Below, one piece after another: positions 9,701-18,064 of a stretch of DNA of 64,000 nt. The stretch's first letter is position 1, and each line of letters starts with the position of its first letter. The translations under genes were made by a program, and so were the position numbers. Source of the stretch: Caulobacter ginsengisoli (GTDB lineage: Bacteria > Pseudomonadota > Alphaproteobacteria > Caulobacterales > Caulobacteraceae); assembly GCF_030814835.1 (NCBI RefSeq), contig NZ_JAUSVS010000011.1:1-64000 (forward strand). Reading direction: 5' to 3'. Below the pieces are notes generated by a model, which was not told where the DNA came from, did not search any database, and saw only the letters and a program-made list of their open reading frames with translations.

Positions 9701-10836
9701 CCCCCGCCTGCGCCAGCGACTATCGCGAGCTGGCGCGGCGGCGCATTCCCAAGGTGCTGTTCGACTATGTCGACGGCGGCAGCTATGCCGAGACCACCCT
9801 TCGCCGCAATGTCGAGGACTTTGAGGCCCTGGCCCTGCGCCAGCGGGTGCTGCGCGACGTCTCCCGGATCAACCTGGCCACCGAGCTGTTCGGTCAGCCC
9901 CTCTCCATGCCCGTGGTGCTCTCGCCTATCGGCATGGCCGGCATGTACGCCCGCCGGGGCGAGGCCCAGGCGGCGCGGGCGGCGCAGGGGGCGGGGGTGC
10001 CGATGTGCCTCTCGACCCTGTCGGTCTGCGACGTCGAGGAGGTGGCCAAGGCGGCCGGGGCGGCGCCCTGGTACCAGCTCTATGTCATCAAGGATCGCGG
10101 CTACATGGAGGCCCTGCTGGCCCGCGTCGCGGCGGTGGGCAGCCCCGTGCTGGTGCTGACCGTCGACCTGCCCGTGCCCGGGGCCCGCTATCGCGACGTT
10201 CGTTCGGGCCTGTTCGGCGGAAGTTCGCCATTCAAAGGCCTCAAGCGCGCCTGGGACGGCGTCACCCATCCCGACTGGCTGCTCGACGTCATGGTCCGTG
10301 GCGGGCCGCTGACCTTCGGCAACGTCGCCGCCGCCATCCCTGAGGCCAAGGGGATCATGGAGTTCTGGCCCTGGGTGGTGAAGAACTTCGACCCCACCCT
10401 GACCTGGGACGACCTGGAATGGGTGCGCGAGCACTGGAAGGGCCCGCTGGTCCTCAAGGGCGTGCTCGACGCCGAGGACGCCCGCGAGGCCAGGGCGAGG
10501 GGCGTCGATGGGATCGTGGTCTCCAACCACGGCGGCCGCCAGCTGGACGGCGTCATGAGCGGCATCGGCGCCCTCCCGGCCATCGCCGAGGCCGTGGGCG
10601 ACGACATGACCGTGCTGATGGACGGCGGGGTGCGCTCGGGCCTGGACGTGGTCAAGGCGCTGGCCAGCGGGGCCAAGGGCTGTTTCCTCGGCCGGAACTG
10701 GGCCTTCGCCCTGGCGGCGCGCGGCGGGCCGGGGGTGGCCCACATGCTGTCGGTGATGCGCCAGGAGATGATGATGGCCATGGCGTTGACCGGGTGCACG
10801 GACGTCAGGAACGCTGGGCGGGAGATGCTGGCTTAA
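9697..10836 (+). CDS. lldD: FMN-dependent alpha-hydroxy-acid (L-lactate) dehydrogenase
   Basis: This 379-residue enzyme belongs to the LldD/glycolate oxidase family, which oxidises L-lactate or related 2-hydroxy acids with FMN and passes electrons to the quinone pool or oxygen. Diagnostic segments include KVLFDYVDGGSYAETTLRRN, the FMN-binding PVVLSPIGMAG, WYQLYVIKDR, TVDLPVPGARYRD, the catalytic-His motif SNHGGRQLDG (near residue 280) and the phosphate-binding DGGVRSGLDVVKALASGA. The start at 9697 overlaps the preceding stop. Substrate preference between lactate and other hydroxy acids is not decided by the sequence. Confidence 0.9.
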   Translation: MTPACASDYRELARRRIPKVLFDYVDGGSYAETTLRRNVEDFEALALRQRVLRDVSRINLATELFGQPLSMPVVLSPIGMAGMYARRGEAQAARAAQGAGVPMCLSTLSVCDVEEVAKAAGAAPWYQLYVIKDRGYMEALLARVAAVGSPVLVLTVDLPVPGARYRDVRSGLFGGSSPFKGLKRAWDGVTHPDWLLDVMVRGGPLTFGNVAAAIPEAKGIMEFWPWVVKNFDPTLTWDDLEWVREHWKGPLVLKGVLDAEDAREARARGVDGIVVSNHGGRQLDGVMSGIGALPAIAEAVGDDMTVLMDGGVRSGLDVVKALASGAKGCFLGRNWAFALAARGGPGVAHMLSVMRQEMMMAMALTGCTDVRNAGREMLA

Positions 10837-10837
10837 A

Positions 10838-11006
10838 ATTCCTCGCCCCTTGGGCGAGGTGGCGGCGAAGCCGACGGAGTGGGCTCTTGGGAGCACACGG
10901 TGTTGCCGGATCAGGCGCTGCCGGAATGGGCGTGCTTGAAACGCCGTGTGTTCCCCAGAGCCCACTCCACCACTTCGTGGTCCCCCTCGCCCAACGGGCG
11001 AGGAAT
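10838..11006. repeat. Inverted-repeat intergenic element, family A copy 1
   Basis: A 169-bp element begins ATTCCTCGCCC and ends GGGCGAGGAAT. Near-complementary inner arms (GACGGAGTGGGC / GCCCACTCCACC) surround a central segment containing GCGTGCTTGAAACGCCGTGTG. A second copy lies at 49329-49495 in the same orientation, with most of the sequence conserved except the central part. It starts one base after the lldD stop codon and ends next to a terminator. No coding capacity is supported. Confidence 0.85.
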
Positions 11007-11012
11007 AAAAAA

Positions 11013-11036
11013 GGCCGGCGTTTCCGCCGGCCTTTT
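11013..11036. terminator. Bidirectional intrinsic terminator between lldD and rpmB
   Basis: An 8-bp GC stem (GGCCGGCG / CGCCGGCC) with a 4-nt loop is flanked by A-runs on the left and TTTT on the right. It can therefore terminate both the plus-strand lldD transcript and the minus-strand rpmB transcript, whose stop is 23 bp away. Confidence 0.85.
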
Positions 11037-11058
11037 CAAAACATCGATGCAGCCAGAC

Positions 11059-11355
11059 CTAGGCGGCGGCTTGCGCGGCCAGCTTGGCCTTGACCTGCTT
11101 CTTGATCTTCAGGGCGCGGGGCGAGAGGTCCTCGTCCTTGGCCTTGGTCAGGAAGGCGTCCAGGCCGCCCCGGAAGTCCAGGGTGCGCAGGGCGGCGTTG
11201 CTGATGCGCAGGCGGAAGGCCTGGCCCAGGGCGTCGGACTGCAGGGTGGCGGGAGACAGGGCCGGCAGGAAGCGGCGCTTGGTCTTGATGTTCGAGTGGC
11301 TGACGTTGTGGCCGACCATCGGACCAACACCAGTGAGCTCGCAGCGGCGCGACAT
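11059..11355 (-). CDS. rpmB: 50S ribosomal protein L28
   Basis: The 98-residue product starts [20 protein letters not shown] and continues [13 protein letters not shown], the signature of bacterial L28, a component of the large ribosomal subunit. The C-terminal half ([18 protein letters not shown]) and the Ala/Lys-rich tail are typical of the longer alphaproteobacterial version. It is monocistronic here, with a strong terminator 23 bp downstream and a small membrane-protein gene upstream on the same strand. Confidence 0.96.
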   Translation of the reverse strand: MSRRCELTGVGPMVGHNVSHSNIKTKRRFLPALSPATLQSDALGQAFRLRISNAALRTLDFRGGLDAFLTKAKDEDLSPRALKIKKQVKAKLAAQAAA

Positions 11356-11442
11356 AGCAGGCGACCTTCAAAAAGAATTCGGACACGCGGCAGTCGGACT
11401 CCCGCGCGGGAGCGGCGATATAGGCCAAGGGGGGTCGGGGCG

Positions 11443-11685
11443 TCAAGGCTTGCGAGGCGGGGTTGGCGGCGATGGCGGCCGGACTCGCTGGCAGATCTCG
11501 GCGTCGCCGATATGTTCGCAGCGAAATTCCGGGGGGAAAGCCGGCTCCTTGGGCCGATGGGCCGAGAGCCACACCATGCCGCAGAGCAGGACCAATAGTC
11601 CCACGACAACTACGGCGGTCAGCACATAGCCCTTGGTATCATTGCTCAGCCTGATCAAAGCCGCCCCCGTCGTCCGAAATGCCAA
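11443..11685 (-). CDS. Small single-pass membrane protein, uncharacterised
   Basis: A 71-80 residue product has one hydrophobic helix (GYVLTAVVVVGLLVLLCGMVW) and a Pro-rich tail with two Cys residues (FRCEHIGDAEICQRV). The first ATG gives MAFRTTGAALIRLSNDTKG. A TTG inside this leader (giving LIRLSNDTKG) is an alternative start. It lies upstream of rpmB on the same strand with an 87-bp gap. No family is recognised. Support is the open frame, the clean helix and the absence of a better gene on either strand. Confidence 0.5.
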   Translation of the reverse strand: MAFRTTGAALIRLSNDTKGYVLTAVVVVGLLVLLCGMVWLSAHRPKEPAFPPEFRCEHIGDAEICQRVRPPSPPTPPRKP

Positions 11686-11734
11686 TTGTGGTTAATCCAC
11701 GTTAAGATACAATAGGTTGGGGTGAACAAAGGCT

Positions 11735-11768
11735 GAATCGGGCGACGTCACTGATTCGGTCCTGATTC
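11735..11768. promoter_or_regulatory. Cluster of three GANTC (CcrM-type) sites
   Basis: GAATC at 11735, GATTC at 11753 and GATTC at 11764 fall within 34 bp in the region upstream of the amidohydrolase gene. GANTC is the methylation site of the cell-cycle methyltransferase CcrM in Caulobacter and relatives, and clusters in promoters there often mark methylation-sensitive transcription. That role is inferred here. Confidence 0.45.
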
Positions 11769-11844
11769 GTTTCGTGCCTGTTCGCCAGCTTTCGCCAGCG
11801 GCGTTAACCTGCCCCCGCCCGACCGATTCCCCGGAGTTAAGATC

Positions 11845-13497
11845 ATGTCGTCCGCGCTGAAACTGCTGGCCGCGCTGGGCGCCGCCGTCACCCTGTCGGC
11901 CGCCCCCCTGCCCAAGAATGACGGCGGCCTTCTGATCTATGGCGGGCCGATCCACACTGGCGTAGCGGGCGCGCCTCTGGCCCAGGCGATAGTGATCAAG
12001 GACGGCCGCATCGCCTATGTCGGCGACCTGGCCGGCGCGCGGGCGGCGGCCGGCGGCGCCAAGACCATCGACCTGAAGGGCGCGGCGGCCTTCCCCGGCT
12101 TCGTCGACGCCCATGCTCACCTGACCTATATCGGCCTGCGGGAACTGACCCTGAACCTAGAGGGGACGCCCTCGGCGGCGGCCCTGGCCAAGAGGGTGGA
12201 GGCCTGGGACAAGACCCATCCGGGGACCGAGCCGATCCAGGGCCGGGGCTGGATCGAGACCCACTGGCCGGAAAACCGCTTCCCCACTCGCCAAGATCTC
12301 GACGCCGTGGTCCCGGGCCGGGCGGTGGTGCTGTATCGGGCCGACGGCCACGCCCTGGTCGCCAACTCGGCGGCCCTGAAGCTGGCGGGCGTCACCCGCG
12401 ACACCCCCGACCCCTCCGGCGGCCGCATCGAGCGCGACGCCAAGGGCGAGCCGACCGGCATGCTGATCGACAACGCCATGGGGTTGATGGACGCCAGGCT
12501 GCCGGCCCCCTCCCCCGCCTCCATCCGCCAGGCCCTGGCGGTCGGCTCCAGGGTCTATGCCGAGCGTGGCTGGACCGGCGTCGACAATGTGAGCGTCTCG
12601 GCCATCGACATCGCGTCCCTGAACAGCCTGGCCGCCGAGGGCGCCCTGCCGATCCGCACCGACAACTTCATGCAGCCGGAGGACGCCGGCGAGGTCCTCA
12701 AGCGCGGGCCGTTCGAGGACGCCAGCGGCCGGGTGCGGGTGCGCGGCATCAAGCTCTACATGGACGGCGCCCTGGGCTCGCGCGGCGCGGCCCTGCTCAA
12801 GCCCTACAGCGACCGGCCCGACATCTCCGGCCTGCTGCTCTCGGACCACGACAAGACCCTGCCCATCCTCAAACAGGCCATCGCCGTGAAGGCCCAGGTC
12901 GCCATGCACGCCATCGGCGACCGCGGCAACCGCCTGACCCTGGACTGGTACCAGGAGGCCCTGGCCGGCGACACCAGTCGCCGCTGGCGGATCGAGCACA
13001 GCCAGATTCTCGACCCCGCCGACATCCCCCGCTTCGCCCAGCTGGGCGTCATAGCCTCCATGCAGCCCAGCCACGCCATCGGCGACCTCTACTTCGCCCC
13101 TGCCCGCCTGGGGCCCGATCGGCTGGTCGGCGCCTATGCCTGGAAGAGCCTGCTGGATAGCGGGGCGGTGATCTGCGCCGGCTCCGACGCCCCGGTGGAG
13201 AAGGGCGACCCGCTGATCGAGTTCTACGCCGCCGTGGCGAGGCGCGACCTCAAGGGCTTCGCCGGCCCCGACTGGGGCCTGAACCAGCGGGTCAGCCGCG
13301 AGCAGGCCCTGCGCATGCTGACCTGGGCCCCGGCCTATGCGGTGTTCCGCGACGATGAGCTGGGCACGCTGGAGGTCGGCAAGCGGGCCGACGTCACCGC
13401 GTTCTCCAAGGACATCATGACCGTCCCCGAGGCCGACATCCTCAAGGCCCGGGCGGTGCTGACGATTGTCGACGGGCGGGTGGTCTACAGACGCTAG
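11845..13497 (+). CDS. Exported YtcJ-like amidohydrolase (Amidohydro_3)
   Basis: The 550-residue product has a short signal peptide (SALKLLAALGAAVTLSAAP) and then a composite beta-sandwich plus TIM-barrel amidohydrolase fold. The metal-binding motif GFVDAHAHLTY sits near residues 85-95. Later ligands are suggested by AMHAIGDRGN, EHSQILDPADI and CAGSDAPVEKGDPL. Length and order agree with YtcJ/N-substituted formamide deformylase-like proteins, usually about 540-560 residues. The substrate is unknown. The stop shares CTAG (13494-13497) with the convergent cysS stop. Three GANTC sites lie about 75-110 bp upstream of the start. Confidence 0.85.
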   Translation: MSSALKLLAALGAAVTLSAAPLPKNDGGLLIYGGPIHTGVAGAPLAQAIVIKDGRIAYVGDLAGARAAAGGAKTIDLKGAAAFPGFVDAHAHLTYIGLRELTLNLEGTPSAAALAKRVEAWDKTHPGTEPIQGRGWIETHWPENRFPTRQDLDAVVPGRAVVLYRADGHALVANSAALKLAGVTRDTPDPSGGRIERDAKGEPTGMLIDNAMGLMDARLPAPSPASIRQALAVGSRVYAERGWTGVDNVSVSAIDIASLNSLAAEGALPIRTDNFMQPEDAGEVLKRGPFEDASGRVRVRGIKLYMDGALGSRGAALLKPYSDRPDISGLLLSDHDKTLPILKQAIAVKAQVAMHAIGDRGNRLTLDWYQEALAGDTSRRWRIEHSQILDPADIPRFAQLGVIASMQPSHAIGDLYFAPARLGPDRLVGAYAWKSLLDSGAVICAGSDAPVEKGDPLIEFYAAVARRDLKGFAGPDWGLNQRVSREQALRMLTWAPAYAVFRDDELGTLEVGKRADVTAFSKDIMTVPEADILKARAVLTIVDGRVVYRR

Positions 13498-14870
13498 ACG
13501 TCCTTCATCCGCCAGGTCGCCCCGGTGGCGGAGTCCATGACCACCACGCCCAGCGCGTCCAGCTCGGCGCGGATGGCGTCGGCGGCGGGCCAGTCCTTGG
13601 CGGTGCGGGCTTCGACGCGGCGGGCCAGCAGGGCCTCGACCTGGGTCTTCAGGCCGGCGTCGCCGCCTTCGAACCAGGCGTCGGGATCGGCGGCCAGGAA
13701 GCCCATCAGGTTCGCGGCGGCCAGCAGTTCGCCTTTCAGGCGCGGCCGGTCGGCCTCGTCCGCCGTTTCAAGCGCCTTGCCCAACGCAAACAGCTCAGCG
13801 ATGGCCTTGGGGCTGTTGAGGTCATCGCTCAGCGCCTCGAGGAAGGCGTTCGGCGGCCCGACGTCGTTGGCCTGCACATCCATCACCCGGCGCAGCACGC
13901 CGTAGAGCCGGTCCAGCGCCTTGCGGCTCTGGTCGATCAGTTCCTCGGTCCAGTCCAGCGGCTGGCGGTAATGGGCCGACAGCAGGGCCCAGCGCAGCAC
14001 CTCGCCCGGATAGACCTTGAGCAGGTCATGCGGGATGATGACGTTGCCCAGCGACTTCGACATCTTCTCCCCGGCCATGTCGAGGAAGCCGTTGTGCATC
14101 CAGAACCGGGCGAACTCCTGGCCCGGATGGCCGCATCTGGCCTGGGCCAGCTCGTTCTCGTGGTGGGGAAACACCAGATCGATGCCGCCGCCGTGGATGT
14201 CGATCGGCAGGCCCAGGACCTCCTCGATCATGGTCGAGCACTCGCTGTGCCAGCCGGGCCGGCCATCCCCCCAGGGGGACGGCCAGGCGGGCTCGCCCTC
14301 CTTCGAGGGCTTCCACAGCACGAAATCGGCGGGGTGGCGCTTGTAGGGGGCGACCTCGACCCGGGCGCCGGCGATCATGTCGTCCAGCGAGCGGCCCGAC
14401 AGCGCGCCGTAGTCCACGGCCGCCTGGGTGTCGAACAGCACATGGCCCTCGGCCACGTAGGCGCCGTTCCGATGGATCAGGTCCTCCATCATCGCCACCA
14501 TCTGGGCCACGAAGTCGGTGGCGCGCGGCTCGAGGCTGGGGCGCAGGGCCAGCAGGCCGTCCATGTCGGCGTGATAGGCGGCCAGGTAGCGGTCGGTGAT
14601 GGTGCGGATCGGCGCACCCTCGGCGGCGGCCTTGGCGTTGATCTTGTCGTCCACGTCGGTGACGTTGCGGGCGTAGATCACATGCTCGGCGCCATAGATG
14701 TGGCGCAGCAAACGGAACAGCACGTCGAACGCCACCACCGGCCGGGCGTTGCCGATATGGGCGAAGCCATAGACCGTCGGCCCGCAGACATACATCGTCA
14801 CCCGGTCCGGATTGGCGGGGACGAAGGGCCGCTTCTCGCGGGCCATGGTGTCATAGAGTCGAAGATTCAT
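13494..14870 (-). CDS. cysS: Cysteinyl-tRNA synthetase
   Basis: This 458-residue class I synthetase charges tRNA-Cys. The HIGH-type motif is HIGN (residues 38-41), the KMSKS loop is intact (GEKMSKSLGNV), and the zinc-binding cysteines include CGPTVYG and WHSECSTM. The HEN motif (PHHENELAQ) is also present. Length is normal for the family. The C-terminal DALR-like/anticodon region ends DSATGATWRMKDV. It converges with the amidohydrolase gene with a 4-bp shared stop and diverges from folE across about 160 bp. Confidence 0.96.
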   Translation of the reverse strand: MNLRLYDTMAREKRPFVPANPDRVTMYVCGPTVYGFAHIGNARPVVAFDVLFRLLRHIYGAEHVIYARNVTDVDDKINAKAAAEGAPIRTITDRYLAAYHADMDGLLALRPSLEPRATDFVAQMVAMMEDLIHRNGAYVAEGHVLFDTQAAVDYGALSGRSLDDMIAGARVEVAPYKRHPADFVLWKPSKEGEPAWPSPWGDGRPGWHSECSTMIEEVLGLPIDIHGGGIDLVFPHHENELAQARCGHPGQEFARFWMHNGFLDMAGEKMSKSLGNVIIPHDLLKVYPGEVLRWALLSAHYRQPLDWTEELIDQSRKALDRLYGVLRRVMDVQANDVGPPNAFLEALSDDLNSPKAIAELFALGKALETADEADRPRLKGELLAAANLMGFLAADPDAWFEGGDAGLKTQVEALLARRVEARTAKDWPAADAIRAELDALGVVVMDSATGATWRMKDV

Positions 14871-15032
14871 GGGTGGGTGACGTTACGGGAAAGGTTGCCG
14901 GGAGCGGAGTTGGTCCCATATAGCGTTGGTTGCCCTGGAAGAAACACCCTCCGGGCAAAGTGAAAGGGTGGCACGCGTCATTCCGGAACGACAGGCGTTC
15001 CGGCGCAACTCAGCCCTGGAAAGACCCCCTCC

Positions 15033-15671
15033 GTGACAATGGACGCTATCAACCGCGAGCGAACCCTGGTCGGCCGCGCCGATCTTGATCTTGACCCCGT
15101 CAAGCGCCCCACGCGCGAGGAGGCCATGGCCGCCGTGCGCACCCTGATCGCCTGGTCCGGCGACGATCCCCGCCGCGAAGGCGTGCTCGACACCCCCAAG
15201 CGGGTCGTCGACGCCTATGGCGAATGGTTCAACGGCTACAGCGCCGACCCGGCCAAGGAACTCAGCCGCACCTTCGAGGACGTGCAGGGCTATGACGACA
15301 TCGTCATGCTGCGCAACATCGAGGTGGAGAGCCACTGCGAGCACCACATGGCGCCCTTCCTGGGCAAGGCCTTCGTGGCCTACATGCCGACCAACCGCGT
15401 GGTCGGCATCAGCAAGATCGCCCGGGTGGTCGAAATCTTCGCCCGCCGCCTGCAGACCCAGGAAACCATGACCCAGCAGATCGCCGACGCCATCTGCGAC
15501 AGCCTCAAACCCGCCGGCGTCGCCGTCCTGATCGACGCGGCCCACCAGTGCATGACCACCCGCGGCGTCCACCACCGCGACGTGACCACCATCACCACCC
15601 AGTTCGTCGGCGTCTTCAAGACCGACCGGGCGCTGCAGCAGCGGTTCCTGGACTTCGTGAACCGGGGGTAA
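15033..15671 (+). CDS. folE: GTP cyclohydrolase I
   Basis: The 212-residue enzyme converts GTP to 7,8-dihydroneopterin triphosphate, the first step of tetrahydrofolate synthesis. Zinc and catalytic residues are intact in VESHCEHHMAPF (near residues 98-109) and DAAHQCMTTRGV. The C-terminus VGVFKTDRALQQRF is normal. The start is GTG at 15033 or ATG at 15039, two codons apart. A decayed copy of its last about 28 codons appears at 17757-17848. An inverted-repeat element begins 10 bp after the stop. Confidence 0.95.
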   Translation: MTMDAINRERTLVGRADLDLDPVKRPTREEAMAAVRTLIAWSGDDPRREGVLDTPKRVVDAYGEWFNGYSADPAKELSRTFEDVQGYDDIVMLRNIEVESHCEHHMAPFLGKAFVAYMPTNRVVGISKIARVVEIFARRLQTQETMTQQIADAICDSLKPAGVAVLIDAAHQCMTTRGVHHRDVTTITTQFVGVFKTDRALQQRFLDFVNRG

Positions 15672-15681
15672 TCCCTCTAGA

Positions 15682-15862
15682 AAATCCTCACCCGGAGGGG
15701 GAGGGGGACCATGCGGAGCATGGTGGAGGGGGTCTGTGTGACTTTCACCGTTCCGGAAGAGGCGCGGCGGATCGGCTGAGCGATCCCACCACCGTGGAAA
15801 CCACGGCAACCCCCTCCACCACCCCTACGGGGCGGTCCCCCTCCCCCTCCGGGTGAGGATTT
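15682..15862. repeat. Inverted-repeat intergenic element, family B
   Basis: A 181-bp element has long terminal arms. AAATCCTCACCC followed by GGAGGGGGAGGGGGACC (15682-15710) is the exact complement of 15834-15862. A second inner pair (GGTGGAGGGGGT / ACCCCCTCCACC-like) extends the stem. The right arm ends 8 bp before the stop codon of the convergent GST gene. No coding potential is supported. Confidence 0.85.
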
Positions 15863-15870
15863 GGGAGAAG

Positions 15871-16515
15871 TTAGGGGTTGGCCAAACTCTCAACCCACCC
15901 CCGCGTGGCGTGACAGGTCTGCATCGCCCGCCGATACCCCTCGCGCGCCGTCGTCCGCGCCACATAGGCCTGCTCCGCCTCGCCCAGCGTGGCGAACCCG
16001 CTCCGCTTGGCGAACTCCAGCGCATAGGTCACCGAGATATCCGCCGCCGTGAACGCCTCGCCCGCCATGTAGGGCGTGCGGGCCAGCTGGCGCGTCACCA
16101 GCCGCCGCCGGGCCTCGAACAGCTTCACAGACTCGCGGGTGCTCCAGTTGTCCTTGTCGGCCTCCGGGGCGACGATACGGGTCATCACGGCGATGAAGAT
16201 GAAGCCCGCCAGGCCCGCTTCACCCAGGTGCAGGAACTGCTGGTAGAGGTGGAAGGTCGGATCCCGTGGGTCCACCGCCAGGGGCGTGGGCCCATACCTG
16301 GCCATCAGATATTCCATGATGGCGATCGACTCGACCATGACGGCCTCGCCGTCCTGCAGCACCGGGATGAAGCCGGCGGGGTTCATGGCCATGAACTCGG
16401 GGTCGTTCTCGGCCCCGACCAGCAGGTCGACGTCCCGCAGCCGGTAGGCCAGCCCCATCTCCTCCAGCAGCCAGGAGACCCGGAACCCCCGGCCTTCGCC
16501 CCATAAAGTGATCAT
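15871..16515 (-). CDS. Glutathione S-transferase family protein
   Basis: The ATG at 16515 is chosen because GGAGGAGAGG precedes it, giving 214 residues with the expected start MITLWGEGRGFRVSWLLEEM. The N-terminal thioredoxin-like domain has the cis-Pro/ES signature (GFIPVLQDGEAVMVESIAI), and the C-terminal helical domain has the N-capping motif (TAADISVTYALEF). It should conjugate glutathione to electrophiles or act as a peroxidase. The substrate is unknown. It follows the Old Yellow Enzyme gene by 65 bp on the same strand, which suggests a shared electrophile-detoxification transcript. Confidence 0.88.
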   Translation of the reverse strand: MITLWGEGRGFRVSWLLEEMGLAYRLRDVDLLVGAENDPEFMAMNPAGFIPVLQDGEAVMVESIAIMEYLMARYGPTPLAVDPRDPTFHLYQQFLHLGEAGLAGFIFIAVMTRIVAPEADKDNWSTRESVKLFEARRRLVTRQLARTPYMAGEAFTAADISVTYALEFAKRSGFATLGEAEQAYVARTTAREGYRRAMQTCHATRGWVESLANP

Positions 16516-16580
16516 GTCCGCCTCTCCTCCCTGAGCGCGGATCGCATCATTCCCCAAACCGATACGTAAATGCAACCGGT

Positions 16581-17678
16581 TTAGCCGGCCGCGGCGGCCG
16601 CCTCTTCCTCCAGGGTGGGGAAGTCGGTGTAGCCCCGCGCCCCGCCGCCGTAATAGCCGCGCGGGTCGGCGACGGTCAGGGGCGCGCCGCGGCGCAGGCG
16701 CTCGACCAGGTCGGGATTGCCGATGAACGGCCGGCCAAAGGCGATGAGGTCGGCGCTGTCCGCCGCCCGCGCCGCGATGGCCAGCTCGCGGTCATAGAGG
16801 TTATTGGCGATCGTCACCCCCTTGAACAGCCGCCGCAGTTTCCGCAGGTCGAACCCCGGCTCGGCGGTGCGCGAGATGCCGGTGTCGCCCTCCACCAGGT
16901 CCAGCCAGCCGACCCCCAGGTCGTTGAGCCGCTCGACGACATGGGTGAACAGCGGCTCGGGATCGCTGTCCCAGGCCCCATAGGCATGGCCGATGGGCGC
17001 CAGCCGCACCGCCGTCCGCGCCCCGCCCCACACCGCGACAAGGGCCTCCAGCACCTCGACCAGCAGCCGCGCCCGGTTCTCGACCGAGCCGCCATAGGCG
17101 TCGGTCCGCCTGTTGGTCATGTCGCGCAGGAAGGCGTCGATCAGATAGCTGTGGGCGGCGTGCAGCTCCACCCCATCGAACCCCGCCGCCTTGGCCCGCC
17201 GGGCGCCGCTCGCGAACATCGCCACGATATCCGGCATCTCGTCGGTCCGCAGCGCCCGCGCCTCCTCATAGGGCACGGGCCCCGCCAGCGTGAAGAACTG
17301 CCCCGGCTGCGTCATGGCCGAGGGCGCGATCGGCGCCGCCCCGCCCCCCAGCGAGGAGTGGCTGAGCCGCCCGGCGTGCCAGAGCTGGCAGAAAATCGTC
17401 CCGCCCCGCTCATGCACCGCGTCGGTCACCTGCCGCCAGCCGGCGACCTGGTCGTCGCTCCACAGCCCCGGAATATTGGGCCCGCCCCGCCCCCCGGCCG
17501 CCACCGGCGTCGCCTCGGTGATCAACAGCCCCGCCGACGCCCGCTGGGCATAGTAGAGCGCCTGCAACGCCCCAGCCTCCCCGGCCTCGTTCGACCGCGT
17601 GCGGGTGAGCGGCGAGAGGGCGATGCGGTTCTGCAAGCGCAGGCCGTTGAATTCGCAGGGATCGAAGAGGTCGGTCAT
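16581..17678 (-). CDS. Old Yellow Enzyme family alkene reductase (NemA-like)
   Basis: The 365-residue product starts MTDLFDPCEFNGLRLQNRIA. It is an FMN-dependent NAD(P)H reductase of the OYE/N-ethylmaleimide reductase class, reducing activated C=C bonds. Visible landmarks are the FMN site (SPLTRTRSNEAG), the substrate-binding HAAHSYLIDAFLRD, NRRTDAYGGSVENRARL, and the C-terminal phosphate-binding DLIAFGRPFIGNPDL. The start at 17678 was taken because upstream in-frame sequence is low-complexity and the family begins here. Coupling with the GST gene fits a role in reactive-electrophile defence. Confidence 0.9.
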   Translation of the reverse strand: MTDLFDPCEFNGLRLQNRIALSPLTRTRSNEAGEAGALQALYYAQRASAGLLITEATPVAAGGRGGPNIPGLWSDDQVAGWRQVTDAVHERGGTIFCQLWHAGRLSHSSLGGGAAPIAPSAMTQPGQFFTLAGPVPYEEARALRTDEMPDIVAMFASGARRAKAAGFDGVELHAAHSYLIDAFLRDMTNRRTDAYGGSVENRARLLVEVLEALVAVWGGARTAVRLAPIGHAYGAWDSDPEPLFTHVVERLNDLGVGWLDLVEGDTGISRTAEPGFDLRKLRRLFKGVTIANNLYDRELAIAARAADSADLIAFGRPFIGNPDLVERLRRGAPLTVADPRGYYGGGARGYTDFPTLEEEAAAAAG

Positions 17679-17756
17679 CGGGGCGCTCCGGACTGTGGCG
17701 GAGGCAGGTTGGGCGGGGGGACGTTGGGTCAGTCCAGAGGGGATGGGGAGGGAGCG

Positions 17757-17848
17757 GCGACTTGAGGACGAACACCGCGCCTTTTCTGGGAGCATTCAAG
17801 ACGGACCGGGCGTTGCGGCAGCATTTTCCGGGCTTTGTGATGGAGTAG
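17757..17848 (+). pseudogene. Decayed fragment resembling the 3' end of folE
   Basis: Aligning 17757-17840 without gaps to the end of folE (84 bases) gives about 60 identities. The reading frame would give LGAFKTDRALRQHFPGFV followed shortly by a TAG stop, against VGVFKTDRALQQRFLDFV in intact folE. The rest of the gene is missing. It sits between the OYE promoter region and the ABC-3C island. It may be the residue of a second folE copy or a trace of the rearrangement that brought in the island. The match was made by eye and could be partly chance. Confidence 0.45.
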
Positions 17849-18064
17849 GGGCAGCGGCCGTTGGCTTGCGGTCGAAAAAAGCGTGGGTTCGTCCAGCAGC
17901 GAACGCAGCGCTCTGCCTCCGGTCTAGGGCCGCCAGCCGAGGGGCTTGATTTGTTCTGGTGCTGGTTGTCGAAATTAGGATACCTGTTTCACAACTGGGG
18001 AGAGGGGCGCACCTGGACACATCTCGTAGTCGAGGAAACTCGACCGTCAGATGCGCGTGATCGG
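17849..18064. other. Upstream region of the ABC-3C island
   Basis: No gene can be supported between the folE-like fragment and the first ABC-3C gene. The stretch contains a run of A (17875-17880) and the AT-rich TTCTGGTGCTGG ... GAAATTAGGATA segment (17950-17990), which is the likely promoter area. Base composition drops visibly from here on. Confidence 0.4.

Noticed and set aside
11692..11705. CtrA-box-like TTAA-N6-TTAA upstream of the amidohydrolase
   Set aside because: The spacing is 6 instead of 7 bp and it lies about 140 bp from the gene; too weak to call.
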